Assembly: GCA_023055425.1 (NCBI GenBank)
Contig: JALGPY010000004.1
Span: forward strand, 113,811,504 to 113,875,503
Direction of reading: 5' to 3'
Source of the DNA: Linanthus parryae
Taxonomy: Eukaryota; Streptophyta; Magnoliopsida; Ericales; Polemoniaceae
DNA: 64,000 nucleotides
Shown here: positions 10,922 to 22,784 of the stretch, piece by piece
Layout: each line of letters starts with the position of its first letter
Numbering within the stretch: the stretch's first letter is position 1
Program-made: the position numbers and the translations under genes
The notes under the pieces: generated by a model
Databases searched by the model: none
Seen by the model: only the letters and a program-made list of their open reading frames with translations
Told to the model about the DNA's origin: nothing

Positions 10922-13374
10922 AAATTAACCACTCTATGTAGGGGGAGGGGGGGATGTCCATGGAGGAATTCCCCCTTACCATCCCACACTCAAGGTAAAA
11001 TTTATCCCCATAGCACCCCCCCCCCTCCCCTCCCCCCATGGGGTTGGACACGAACCGTATTTTTATATTATTTTCTCCCTCCCCTTCGCCTCACCCCATG
11101 GGGTTGGAGATGCCCTTATTGGCCCATTGTTGGACAGGATGCTATTAATATGTGTCTCGATTTCTTTAATAACGGTGGGGATTCTTTTATTCATCAAACA
11201 TGTATTACGCTTATTCATAAGATTAAAATTCCAAAATATGTAGTGGATTTCTGACATATTAGTTTGTGTAACGGTTCCTATAAAATAATCCTTAAAATCT
11301 TAGCAAACATCTTAAAATGTATCTTCCTTATTGATTCGGCCCAGTCTGCTTTCATAATAGGTCGTCGTATTTCAGATAATTCTATTATTGCCATTGGAAC
11401 TATTTACACCATTCATAACCAAAAAAATACATCCCTTTATTTCTAAAACTTAACATGGCTAAGTTCTACGATAGAACAGAATGGACCTACCTTCATAAAG
11501 TTCTAACTAAGATGGGTTTTCCCGTTAATTTTATTAACCGTATTACGACTTGTATGGCTTCAGACTCTTTCACTATCTCACTTAATGGCAGCAGACTGAT
11601 TACTTTCTTCCTACTAGTGGTATTCGCCAAGTGATCATATTAGTTCCTATCTCTTTCTTATTTGTACAAAAGGTTTATCCTGCCTTATTAATCAAGTTGT
11701 CTCGAAAAATCTTCTCAAAGGAGTAAAACCTGGCTAATACTCCCCTAGTATAACTCACCTTCTATTTTGCGGATGACAACAACCTTTTTGCTAAAGCCAG
11801 TAAGGAAAACGCAATTACCATAATTCGATTCTCTATCAATATTGTGAGGCTGCGGGGAAATTCATTAATAAGTCTAAATCTGCTATTTTTTTTGGTTCTA
11901 AAGTCCCGAATGATATTCGCCTCTTAATTATCCAAATTCTACAAATTCCTAATGCGCCTTCCCATAATGAATACTTAGATTTACCTACCCTTATTGGTCA
12001 AAAAAGTTTTCCAGCGTATAAAAACGAAAGTCTTGAATTAGTTAAGTTTTGGAAAGAAAAAAATATATATTCAGGTAGGAAGGAAATTCATTTTAAAGTT
12101 GTGATACAAGCTATTCCTACTTATATTATGTCTTTTTTTCCTTCTACTAATTACTTTTTGCACATATATTCAGAAGCTCTTAAGGGAAATTTTGGTGTGG
12201 AAATGAGAACGAAAAAAACAAAATAATTTAGAAAATTAGGATTCTCTGTGTAATCAGAAACGTGTTGAGGGTTGGGTTTTTCGTCACATGAACGCTTTTA
12301 ACATTGCATTACTAGGAAAACAAGCTTGGAAATTCTATAATAATCATAATTACCTTCTTGATAGAGTTATTCAAGGCAAGTACCATAATAATTCTACGAT
12401 TATCTCATGAATCTTCAACAAGGTCCTCATATGTTCGGAAAACTATTATTAAAGATAAATATATCGTTTTCAAAGGGTTCATCAAGTCATATGTAATGAG
12501 CAAAATACTCTCATTTATCGTAATAGGTGGATCCCATTGGCCATGGTAGAATGCCTTATAGTTTTCCTACCCTAGAAAACAATTTTAATGTTTCATATCT
12601 CATCAATCAGAGCTTTTCTTGGAACACATAATTAATTAACTCCAATTTACCTGACGATGAAGCTAGTGAAATTCCCCAAATTTATCTTATTTCTCCTATG
12701 AATCAGGATAACCTTGTTTGGTCTCAAACTGAAAATGGGAACTATTTGGTGAAAATAGCTTATCACATGGTAATTTCTAATATGATTCTTGAATCTAGTA
12801 ACAATATATATCTTCCCCATCGAGTTGTTACAGGGATATTTTATGGACAAATTTGTGGAAGCTTAACACTCCTAGAAAACTTTAAATTTTCATTTGGCGT
12901 CTCTACCGTCAATGTACTACTACCAAAGACAATTTGTGTAAAAGGGACTATCCTTACCTTAAAATTGTGGCTTCTGCATTCATGGGGATGAGACAGCCGC
13001 ACATATCTTCTTAGATTGTGTTTGGGTTCGCCAAATTTTCGAGTCTCCACTTCTAGATGTGGTTATCCCCTAATCTGATCTTTCTTTTTCTGCTTGTCTG
13101 AAACAATTTTTCCACCTTGGATTACCGGAACCAATAGGTCTTTAGCCACCTGCTGTGGAATATATGGTTAGAAAGAAATCGTAGAATTTTCAATTCAGAA
13201 TCTAGAGCTTATAATGATTTACTGCTGCATGCATTAGTTGGAAATTCGGAATTTTAATAAACCACTTACCTTAGTCTGGAAATGTTACATGCACGTTCAG
13301 GGGAAGGATATGACACTGCTTGATGGAAGAAACCCCTCCCAAGGCTCCTCAAAATGAACGTAGATGCTTCTATC

Positions 13375-13708
13375 TGTTGGGTTTTGACGTAGGTAACGCA
13401 GCGGAATAAAAAAAATTAATCCTACTTCAAAGCCCACCACGGATCGTCAGGAGGAGACATCATAACATGATAAAGGACATAGTATTGTGTAACTTTTAAC
13501 TTGTGAGATCACACGAAGAATGATATCCTTGTCTCTATGGTTGATCCACGTCTAGAGGTGAGATAGATTCTTCCTTATTGCAAGTGCTAGCTTGAACCGG
13601 AGGAAGAGGGAAGAAGAATCAAAGCAACAAGGACAAGGAGGGGCCCGGCCCTCCTTTGGCGCCGACGAGAGAGGGGGCGGACGGCCTAGGGCGGTCGGCC
13701 TAGGCTTG

Positions 13709-13750
<42 letters not shown>

Positions 13751-14824
13751 CTCTCTCTCACTCTCTTTGTTATGTCTAATAACATTAACATAAAGTGGGA
13801 AGGAAGCTAGAGCCTCCTTTATATACTCCAACAACTCCTTGTTGTTTCCATAAAGGTTTTTCCTAGTTCTACATGAACTAGAATTAGTCCCTTCCTTGCA
13901 AATTAGTTCTACTAAGTTTGCAAGGTGTTGCACAATGATCTTTCTTATTAATTAATCATATTAATTAATCCCAAATCTAGCTCTACTCTATTTGAAGTGT
14001 GACCCCATAGGTTTCTACTTAGTTGGTAGTAACTTTTACTAACATGGAGCGGTGTCTAGCAACACATCCACGCAACACAACTAATAGAAATAGTCAGTGA
14101 TCCCGACAAACCTCTTGTGCCCAATATCTTATATTGCACTTTCCCTTTGTCTCCATATCCGGATTGGACACGAGACATAAATAGTCACATACTCGTATAT
14201 CCAATCCATAGTTCCTCAATCCTGGGAATATGCTTATGCTAGCAGATAACATCAATATCTCCATATTGATTTATCTTAGTCTGGCCAGACATTCAATAAG
14301 CCTCATCCCTCGAGTGGTCGTGGATATTTACCCCCATTATGTGGGAGGGACAAATCATATCTACATCACTACGATCTCTAAGCTTGCTTCATATCATGCC
14401 CTATAGCTATCTTTATGATTACCCAGTTACGGTGTAACGTTTGATAACATCAAAGCACAATACAACTAGAGTATCTAGTGACTTCAAGTCTAAGGATTGC
14501 AATTATATTAGCACTACGAGAAGAAATTGTGACTTGACATAATCTAATGTATCCTTCTCGTTGTGGGTCAATCCAGTATGCCATTACCCCAAATGCATAC
14601 CCATTTGTTAGACTTGATATCTCTCTATCAATCTACCCAAATACTAGTCTATATTTGATCGTCCTATTAATCAATATAGTGAACTAGGGATATTTAAGAT
14701 AAACAACACATTGTATCTAAGGACTTCATTATATTAAATATCACAATATATAATAAATGAATATTCTAGCCAAAACAATGTTCACACTAAATATACGATT
14801 GCCTCTAGGGAATCTATTCCAATA
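13375..14824 (-). mobile_element. Solo LTR of a copia-like element (1450 bp)
   Basis: Runs TGTTGGG...CCAATA on the plus strand, flanked by CTATC (13370-13374 and 14825-14829). It splits the LINE RNase H region. The right arm has the empty site at 54950-54954 with one GATAG. The related truncated LTR at 18870-20129 lies in the opposite orientation and begins TGTTGGAATAGGTGCC, so this copy is on the minus strand and its first dinucleotide has mutated to TA. It contains a (CT)n run at about 13711-13768. Confidence 0.85.
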
Positions 14825-15952
14825 CTATCTCTACCAGACTTCGCAGATCTGGCGGTGGAGATGTGATTCGCAACTCACAAGGAAATTCTGTAATGGTTAT
14901 GGCATTTTGAATCCCGTTGAATCGGACAACCAAACCCTAGCTTATCATTTAGAGAAAGAGGGCTGCCGACAGAGGCCTTCTGAGAGAAGGATCGTCTGTT
15001 GAATTTTGCTCTCGCGAAGCTTCATAGCCTTTTGTATTATCGTGCTGGTTGGTGTAAAAAGACCAGAATGTCCTTGCCCATACCCTAGCTAAAATGGGCT
15101 TAGACTGTGGTGTAATTCGTTTTTGGATGTAACATGCGCCCCATCCCCCCAGCTTGTACAACATTTGGACTTGTGATAAAATTGAATTATAAAATAAGTA
15201 CAAGCCTTATTTAAAAAAATGACATAATCAAAAATGTACATCTTTATTAACACTACGATATTATAAAAAAATTACTTTTCGTATCATGTTAGCTAAGTTT
15301 TGTTGTTCAATTTTCCCCTTGAGTCAAATATGAAGAAAGAGAAGAAATGGAGGAAGTGTAAATTTTTTTTATATGAAGTTGAGCACAAAAGTGAGAAAAT
15401 ATTCAATTACCATTGTATGGGATACGTGGTATACAAACACATCAATTCTAATTAATAAATTATATATGTTACCCCTTACTGTTCTTCAAATTTATAATTC
15501 CTGGCCTTGTTTTTTCCTCTCTCCCCAACGGAACTCTAGAAAAACAAAACTCGCATCCACAAATTACCTCGACATATTCATGTTTTTCTACAAAAACTCC
15601 ATGGGAAAAATTCAAATCTTGAAAGCTATTAGGTTTTCTGGAAAAAAAAACTCCAGAACAATTTTCAAGAAACATGAATTTGTCAAGATAATTTGTGCAT
15701 ATGGGTTTTATTTTTCTAGATTTGTCGGTGACATTGCGAGGTGGGATTGATGGTCTTTTGGGGTTGTTAGGAAATCTAGAAATCTTGAACTTCCAATTCT
15801 CGAATATGTTAATTTTTTGTTCATTATTGTAAAAAAACATGAATATGTCGAGGTAATTTGTGGAGGTGGGTTTTATTTTTCTGGAGTTCCGTCTTTTCTT
15901 TTTCCAGATACTGGAGTTTCATTGGGGAGAGAGAAAAAAACAAGGTCATAAA

Positions 15953-18164
15953 TCTTTATATATATTAAAGAAAGGGAAGTACCTTCTCTTTGCTCCACAT
16001 GTCATTTGAAAAGCATTCTAAACAATACGTACGGCATGTTATTTTCTCTAAGTGTCAAACACATGTCATGTTTTTGCCAATAAAATTTGCCAACTTGGAC
16101 ACTCATGACACCTAATTATTGCATACATTGAGAAATGATTAGTTTTACAAACTTTTGATTAATCTGTGTGTCACTTCTATGATTAAGTGTATTTACATTG
16201 AAGTAAAGTCTACATTTTCTTCTAGCTAGAATCATTTGACTTCATATGCAAACAAATCATTAGTAACCCAAATTTTTTAATTAACAAATTCATAAAAAAA
16301 TGAATTATCCTTACAATGTATGATATGAAAGTTGTAGTGATTTTATATATAAAATATTAATAAATGCATGAAATATCTGTATGTATGTATGTATGTATGT
16401 ATGTATGTATGTATGTATGTATGTATGTATGTATGTATGTATGTATGTATGTATGTATGTATGTATGTATGTATGTATGTATGTATGAAGATATTTATAT
16501 ATGTATATATATAAGCAAGGGTAGGTCTTCAACTTTAGCCACGTAGGATTTGTAAAGTATTATTTGCATGCCATTTTCATGCTTTATAAAATATATGGCA
16601 TATGTGTACCAATTAAATCAAGCCAAGTAAGATTGTAATTACATGTGACGAATTGTTAATATATATATATATATATTATTTATTTTTTGCATTGACCTAT
16701 AAATTTCTATGCAACAATTGTGGTTCAAGGAATAATATGAAATAATGCACTTCTTATGTTACAGAGCGAAGAAAAAAGAAGTTATTTGTGAAAGCAATGC
16801 AAAAGATTTTCTTAAAGCTAATTGTCTTATCCTATGAAACTCGATTCTAAATTTCACACTGAAATTACACAGTTATACTAAGAGTTGGAACCTTGCCCAC
16901 TTGAAAGTTATATAAAAAACCAAGTCATATTTTTGAGAAACATGACGTCAAAATATTGTGGAAGTAATAGTTGGTTTCTTAGCCAGAAACTGTTCCAAAA
17001 TTTTCTTAACCGCGATTACACCAGTATACTTTGAAATAGTTCTAATTTTCAAAGGGGATATTAAAATTTAACTCCCTCATGCAAGATATGTTTGATATAT
17101 TGAATTGTAGTCAAAGTGTCCGATTGGAAAAAAAAGAGTGTGCATTTTTCCTTAACTATAAATATCATGAATGTTTTCTCAATTATTATTTTTAATAAAG
17201 CCAAAATGAAGAAATATAATAAACTAATGAGAACACAAACAATCACATCAGAAAATGAGAGTAGGCTAAATTTGTTGGATGTGGTATTCATCATTTGCTA
17301 ACATCTAAATTTCAACGACTTGAGGAGAATTCATGAGACAATATAAGAAAGAATTGTCTAATTCCGTCATAAGGTCTTTTGTGACTCTGTCGACTGGATT
17401 TTTGCAGGTGACTTTAGAACAAGAAGACATTAGATTTCGCAATTTAATACTCACAAAATCTATGAAAAAGATGTGGTATTGGCTTTCTAATAAAGAATGT
17501 ATAATTAGTTTGTTTGTTTTTGCCTTCATGTATCACAATACACCATTTCACATAAGTTTTTATTTACTCTAAAAACTGATTATTTGCAGGTTAGTTATGA
17601 TCATAGTGATTTTTCACAAATAGACAATTTATTTTAGTTCTTGGCCAGTTTGTAGTCAGGCCATGAATTATCGTCAATCTATAAACGTTTTAAGCGAACT
17701 TTGGGGATTCAATAACCTTAAAAAATGTGTAGTCTACATACTTAGTTGTGTTTGAAGTTAAACAAATCAACTCCCGAATCTTCATATTACCAACAAACCA
17801 AGTCCTTCAAATATAGTTCAAATTAAACTTCGTTAATAGTATACTCTAAAAATAATTTGAAAAAAAGTTAAAATCAAACTCAAGTACAATCAGTATTTAC
17901 GTATGTCACTTCGTAGGATAAATAATGAACAAAGTTGAATATGTGTTCGAATCAGTATTTGTTGTCGACAAGTTTTATTCAAGATCTTCAAAGTTAACAT
18001 GTATTGATTCAAAGATCTTATTCAACTCTAGAAAGGTAAACATAGCTCGCAAAATGTAAGGCGTCCATTCCAAATCTCTATAACTCATAAGAATTTAAGT
18101 AAATACACAGTATCTATAGAACTTCAAAAATCAAGCCCGCGCCATGGCGCGGGATAACGACTAG
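15953..18164 (+). mobile_element. Non-autonomous Helitron (2.2 kb)
   Basis: Begins TCTTTATATATATTAAAG after an A (15952) and ends with CTAG followed by T (18165), the A|T insertion rule of Helitrons. Seven bases before the CTAG is a perfect 18-bp palindrome CCCGCGCCATGGCGCGGG (18136-18153), the expected 3' hairpin. No Rep/helicase gene is present. A possible captured segment lies at 17320-17500. The copy in the right arm is at 51670-53820. Confidence 0.9.
16378..16487. repeat. (TATG)n microsatellite in the Helitron
   Basis: About 27 units of TATG without visible interruption. The same locus in the right arm (about 53324-53392) has only about 17 units. Confidence 0.95.
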
Positions 18165-18869
18165 TTGTAAATTAAATGAACAGTAAGGGGTAACATAAAG
18201 AACTTATTAATTAGAGTTGATGTGTTTGTATACTGGCCCTAGGATCTCATTTATTGTGAGGTCTCAAGTGTCGTTTTGTAGTGAAAAGAGGAGGAGATGG
18301 GAGGAGAGAAAAATGGTAGGAGAGGATCATTTTCTTTCACAGTGTAGTGGGATTGATTGATCATTTATTACTAATCCTATCACATTTATTGGTATCAATG
18401 TATGGAAAGAAAAACATGTTCAACCAATCACATTATCTTCAGGAAAGTCATCTAGTGAACGAGATGCCATTTGTCTTCGAACAATTGATATAAATATGAC
18501 ATTTATAATCCTACATGTCAATGTGTACAAAATAAACCAATAAAGAATTGACATGTACTAATATATTTATGTGTCATTAAATTTCTTATGTTACTCTTTA
18601 TATTTGTAACTTACGAGCAATTATTATTTATTTCAATGTTGTAGTGGTGGTAAAATTTTAATTAATGATGTGATTTTATTATTAAAACTTTATCTATTGA
18701 AATAATTGATATAAATATGATATATTCGACTGAAATTAATGAATAAAATATTGTATTCCTAATTGTTACTATGTAACTTATGAGCAATTATGGGTAGCTG
18801 CGATTTTTCACGAGGTTTGCTAGGCTCCGCGTTTTTCGGAGGTGATTGAAGGCGAAACAAGGGCGAACT
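18165..18869. repeat. Repeat-derived intergenic DNA with a LINE 5' fragment
   Basis: After the end of the foldback repeat comes DNA shared with 51045-51600 in reverse, including the AT-rich dispersed repeat (about 18430-18786). From about 18787 it is a LINE 5' end (reverse complement of about 3960-4022), cut at 18869 by an LTR. No gene seen. Confidence 0.6.
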
Positions 18870-20129
18870 TGTTGGAATAGGTGCCCTAGAGGCAATCTAA
18901 TATTTAGTATGAACAAAGTTATTGGGTAGAATCTTTATTTATTATTTATTGTGATATTTAATATAATGAAGTCCTTAGATAAAATGTGTTGTTTATCTTA
19001 AATATCCCTAGTCCATTATATTGATTAATAGGACTATCAAATATAGACTAGTATGTGTGTAGATTGGTATGGAGATATCAAGTCTAACACATGGGTATGC
19101 ATTAGGAGTAATGGCATACTGGATTGACTCACAACGAGAAGGATACATTAGTTTATGTTAAGGTCACAATCGCTTCTCATAGTGCTAATATAATTGCAAT
19201 CCTTTGACTTGAAGTCACTAGATACTCTAGTTGTGAAATATCATGCTTTCATGTTATCAAACGTTACACCGTAACTGGGTAATCATAAAGGTAGTTATCG
19301 GACATGATAGGAAGCAAGCTTAGAGATCGTAGTGATGTAGAGAGGATTTGTCCCTCCCACATAATGGGAGCAAATATCCATGGCCACTCGAGGGATGAGG
19401 CTTATTGGATGTCTGGCCAGACTCAGATAAATCAATACGGAGATATTGATGTTATCTGCTTGAATAAGCATATTCCCAGGATCGAGGAACTATGGATTGG
19501 ATATACGAGTGTTACTATTTATGTCTCGTGTCCAATCCGGATATGGAGACAAAGGGATAGTGCAATATGTGATATTGGGCACAAAGGTTTGTCGGGATCA
19601 CTGACTTATTTCTATTAGTTGGGTGCATGGATATGTTGCTAGACACCACTCCATGTTAGTAATAAGTTACTACCAACTAAGTAGAAACCTATGGGGTCAC
19701 ACGTCAAATAGAGTTGAACTATATTTGGGATTAATTAATATGATTAATTAATAAGAAGGATCACTTTGCAACACCTTGCAAACTTAGTAGGACTAATATG
19801 CAAGGAAGGGACTAATCCAAGTTCATGTAGAACTAGGAAGGGCCTTTATGTAGTTAACTAGGAGTTGTTGGACTATATATATGATGCTCTAGCTTCCTTC
19901 CCAAAACCAATGCTGATAACATAAGTGAGTGGGAGAGAAAGCAAGATAGAGAGCAAGAGCACAAAAGACCGAAGCCCCTGCGTCCGCCCCTTTCCAGTTG
20001 GCCTCAAAGAAAGGCGCGGAACCCCTCTTTGCCTTCTTCGTTGCTTGATTCCTTCTTCCCTCTTCCTCTGGTCCAAGCTAGCACTTGAGAAGGAAGAATC
20101 TAGATATCACATCTAGACGTGGATCAAGC
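18870..20129 (+). mobile_element. Truncated copia-like LTR, relative of the solo LTR at 13375
   Basis: Begins TGTTGGAATAGGTGCCCTAG at 18870 and aligns in the opposite orientation with 13545-14824. Shared landmarks include ACTCGAGGGATGAGGCTTAT and CTAGACGTGGATCA. Its last ~170 bp are missing, and at 20130 unrelated sequence begins. No internal region or primer-binding site follows it. Confidence 0.7.
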
Positions 20130-20300
20130 GCAGTCAGCCAATTCGTGATGATAATAGATGAGGAAGAGGAAGAGGAAGGGGAAGAGGTAGAGGAAATAAA
20201 GGAATGAGCATCGAAGGTGAAGGAACAACGGAGTTGGGTGCCGTAAAGACCCCTAATGAATTATTGGTGGCGAGTGCTGAGCACTCCCGCCAAGCACAAT
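20130..20300. other. Purine-rich junction segment
   Basis: Between the truncated LTR and Copia-A lies unclassified DNA. It includes a purine-rich tract (20157-20200) that would read as alternating Gly-Arg on the plus strand, perhaps a scrap of a retroelement gag. No open gene is present. Confidence 0.3.
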
Positions 20301-22784
20301 GAATCCCCTAATCCAACAAATTTCTTTTTGAAAATTCCAGACTTGCTTTTGGTCTGCATTGGATGTCCTTCTGCTGGAAGACTTTCATGTTCACCACCAG
20401 GTGCCATGCCAGAGCTGGTAGGAGGGACATCATAGACACTAAAGAACACAACATAAAGGGCAGCTGGATGCACTCCTGGTGGTGAAGGAGAGACTGTCTG
20501 AGACTTAGGATCCTCTGAGACCTGTGTAGTTCTGTTCTCATCAGTAGGCATGGTAGATTCAAGTGTAGTATCATGATCAGTATTGGGGCTAGGATCCAGC
20601 GTAGTATTGTCCTGAAGGAGATCTGAAACATCACAAAATACTGTGTTAGAAGTCGGTAAAGAAGAAGTGGTGGTGTGTGTAAATGGAATCTAAGAAACAC
20701 TTTGTAAGGAAGTAGGTAAAGCAATTGGTATATCTCCAATTTTGAAAGATGAATCAGTAGTGGTGGATGAAGATTGATCATTTAATTTCTGAAAAGGAAA
20801 GGTGTGTTCATCAAAAAGAACATCTCTACTAATAAAGAACTTTTGTGTAGATTTATCAAAACATACATAACCTTTGTAGTTCTGAGCATAGCCCAAGAAA
20901 ACACACTTAGTGGTTTTTGGATCAAGTTTGGAGTTGTTGTAATGTCTAAGGTATGGATAACTTGCACATCCAAAAACTTTAAATCTAGAGTAACCAGACA
21001 AGGTTTTAAAGAGTAATTATCATGGAGATTTGTTGTAAGTATTCTTACTGGGCATGCAATTGATTGAATAAACAGCAGCAGCAAAGGCATGGTACCAGAA
21101 ATATTTTGGTAAACTAGCATGACTCATCATAGTAACTGCAGTTTCAACAATATGTCTATGCTTTCTTTTTGCTACACCATTCTGTGACAAGATTTTTGGT
21201 GTAAAATTCCACTTGATTGCAAATAAGTTTGCAAGGTAAAAGACACGTACTCACCTCCTCCATCTGACCTAAGAATTTTAATGGTAGTATTAAGTTGGTT
21301 TTTAATTCTGTTTTGAATTTATGAAAGACATTTGGAACTTCAGACTTGTGATGTAAGGGAAATAACCAAGTGAATTTGGAAAAGTCATCAATAAAAATCA
21401 CATAGAACTTGTAACCATGATAGGATGGGGTACTTGAAGGACCCCAAACACCACTATGAATTAATTGTAAAGGCTTATCAGATTTTGATGCCGAAGATTG
21501 ATAAGGCAACTTAGTCATTTTACCTTGTAATGAATGTTCACAAATAGAACTTTTTGAAATATCAGATAACTTAAAGTATTTACACATATTAGAAGTAGAA
21601 AAATAAATAAGTTTAAGAGTATCTTCAGAGGGATGTCTAAATATGGCATGCCAGAGAGGATACTTGACATGTTTTCCTAAATAACCACATTTGACAGAGT
21701 CTTGAACATCGCTCTTGGTAGAGAAGGGATGAGAATAGATGGGATAGAGGCCATTTTCATTTTGTCCTTGGTACACAATTGTGCCCAGATGTTTGTCCTG
21801 AATGTGAAAAGAATCAGCATCAAAATAGAATCTACAATTGTGTTGTTTACATAATTGATAGATAGATAAGAGATTGGTATCTAATTTTGGCACATGAAGT
21901 GTATTGTGAAGTGAAAAACAACAAGTATGAGTGTTAAGAAAGGCGGTACCATAGTGAGTGATGGGAATGGTGCTACCATTTCCAACTGAAACTTGATCAG
22001 TACCATGATAAGGAGAGCTCAGAGACAAATTACCAAATTCAGCAGTCATATGATTGTTTACACCAGTATCAGTCAGCCAATAATCAGGATCAATAGATGG
22101 TGTAGGTCCAAGAACAGATGGAGCAGATACAGTCTTCATGGAAGTTAAAGAAGAAGGGGATTTCTTTCCCTGAAAGTCAAAGTCCATTATGTGCCAATAG
22201 TCAATGGCAGAATGGTAGTCAAGACCACATATTTGATAGTTATGGGAGTTCCATTAGCATATCTGCTTTTAGAAGGACCTCTACCATTTTGATTACCTTT
22301 GCCTCCTCTTTGCAAATCATTCATTCTTCCTCCGCTAGAATTACCACATCTTCTAGATAGATTGGAATTCTATTTTTGACCATAAGAGTACTTTGAGTTT
22401 TGACCCTGATATCCTGAACCTTGACTGTAATTAGGGTTACGGTTTTGTCCTGACCTTTGACCATAACTAGGGTTAGGGTTTTGACCCAGATACCCTAATC
22501 CTTGACCTTTAGAAAAGACATAACCATTTCCAGAAAAACCATTTCCAATACCACGACCACGACCAAATCCAGATTGAGACCCAATAGACATATAAGCACC
22601 AGACCCAACCAAATTAGAAGACATAGCAGTAGCATATTGAGATTCTATCATATTTTCTTCAGCTTTTAATAACACATGCAATTCTTTAAAAGAGATTTTA
22701 TCTGGGGTGAGAGACAGAGTGACTCTTATCCCAGATCAGAAAGAATTATATTCATGAGGCAGACCATGTAAGGCATACAGAATC
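20301..22784 (-). pseudogene. Copia-A gag-pol remnant, 3' portion
   Basis: Decayed Ty1/copia polyprotein. From right to left: the glycine-rich gag tail (22370-22681); the protease region ending in WLTDTGVNNHM; the pre-integrase segment WHAIFRHPSEDTLK; integrase with KPLQLIHSGVWGPS and FIDDFSKFTWLFPL (21156-22187); and the post-integrase block VFGCASYPYLRHY...CVFLGYAQNYKGY (20690-21001). It ends at MQTKSKSGIFKKK, just before where reverse transcriptase should start, so RT, RNase H and the 3' LTR are gone. The integrase Asp expected in IHSDVWGP is Gly. Multiple frameshifts are present. Gag is split from its 5' half by the Sirevirus inserted at 22785. Confidence 0.85.

Larger units (their letters stand above)
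9802..11115. mobile_element. Harbinger-like non-autonomous element (1.3 kb) inside the LINE
   Basis: Terminal inverted repeats GGGCATTTCCAACCC (left) and GGGTTGGAGATGCCC (right), flanked by the 3-bp duplication TTA (9799-9801 and 11116-11118), as in PIF/Harbinger elements. Removing the element and one TTA rejoins the LINE reading frame as CHIYWPIVGQ, which independently fixes both ends. Subterminal regions are C/G-rich and the interior is AT-rich with a TAA microsatellite. No transposase is present. Confidence 0.85.
9640..15215 (+). pseudogene. LINE reverse transcriptase/RNase H fragment, interrupted
   Basis: Non-LTR retrotransposon ORF2 in decayed form. Readable pieces in order: LKALGLDG and WPIVGQDAINMCLDFFNNGG (around the Harbinger-like insertion), ILKILANILK, DSAQSAFIIGRRISDN, GIRQ, and the catalytic FADD in FADDNNLFAKA at about 11770. 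These are followed by a zf-RVT-like segment (about 12700-13080) and RNase H motifs, LKMNVDAS before and SGGGDVIRNSQGNS-like after the solo LTR. Several frameshifts and stops make it inactive. The 5' half is missing and the 3' end lies near 15215. The reverse-complement copy is at 54580-58620. Confidence 0.8.
15430..18232. mobile_element. Foldback repeat with long inverted ends, split by a Helitron
   Basis: Imperfect inverted repeats of about 55 bp (15430-15484 and 18178-18232) share TATACAAACACATCAA and TGTTACCCCTTACTGTTC. Inside, 15504-15600 is repeated inverted at about 15830-15950 (CTCTCCCCAA...TTGGGGAGAG), and ACAAATTACCTCGACA recurs in varied form and both orientations. Without the Helitron the unit would be about 0.6 kb. 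No transposase is present and the class is unclear. The right-arm copy is at about 51602-54345. Confidence 0.6.
7136..18786 (+). repeat. Left arm of a large inverted duplication (~11.6 kb)
   Basis: The whole stretch is repeated as the reverse complement at 51040-60835. Both arms carry, in order: F-box promoter and gene, 3' flank, LINE reverse transcriptase with nested Harbinger-like and hAT-like elements, a foldback repeat split by a Helitron, and an AT-rich repeat. Two insertions are unique to this arm: the solo LTRs at 8923-9209 and 13375-14824. They explain most of the length difference from the right arm. Confidence 0.9.

Noticed and set aside
16311..16546. Repetitive open frames of Met-Tyr-Val-Cys and His-Thr-Tyr-Ile types
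   Set aside because: Translation of the TATG microsatellite on either strand.
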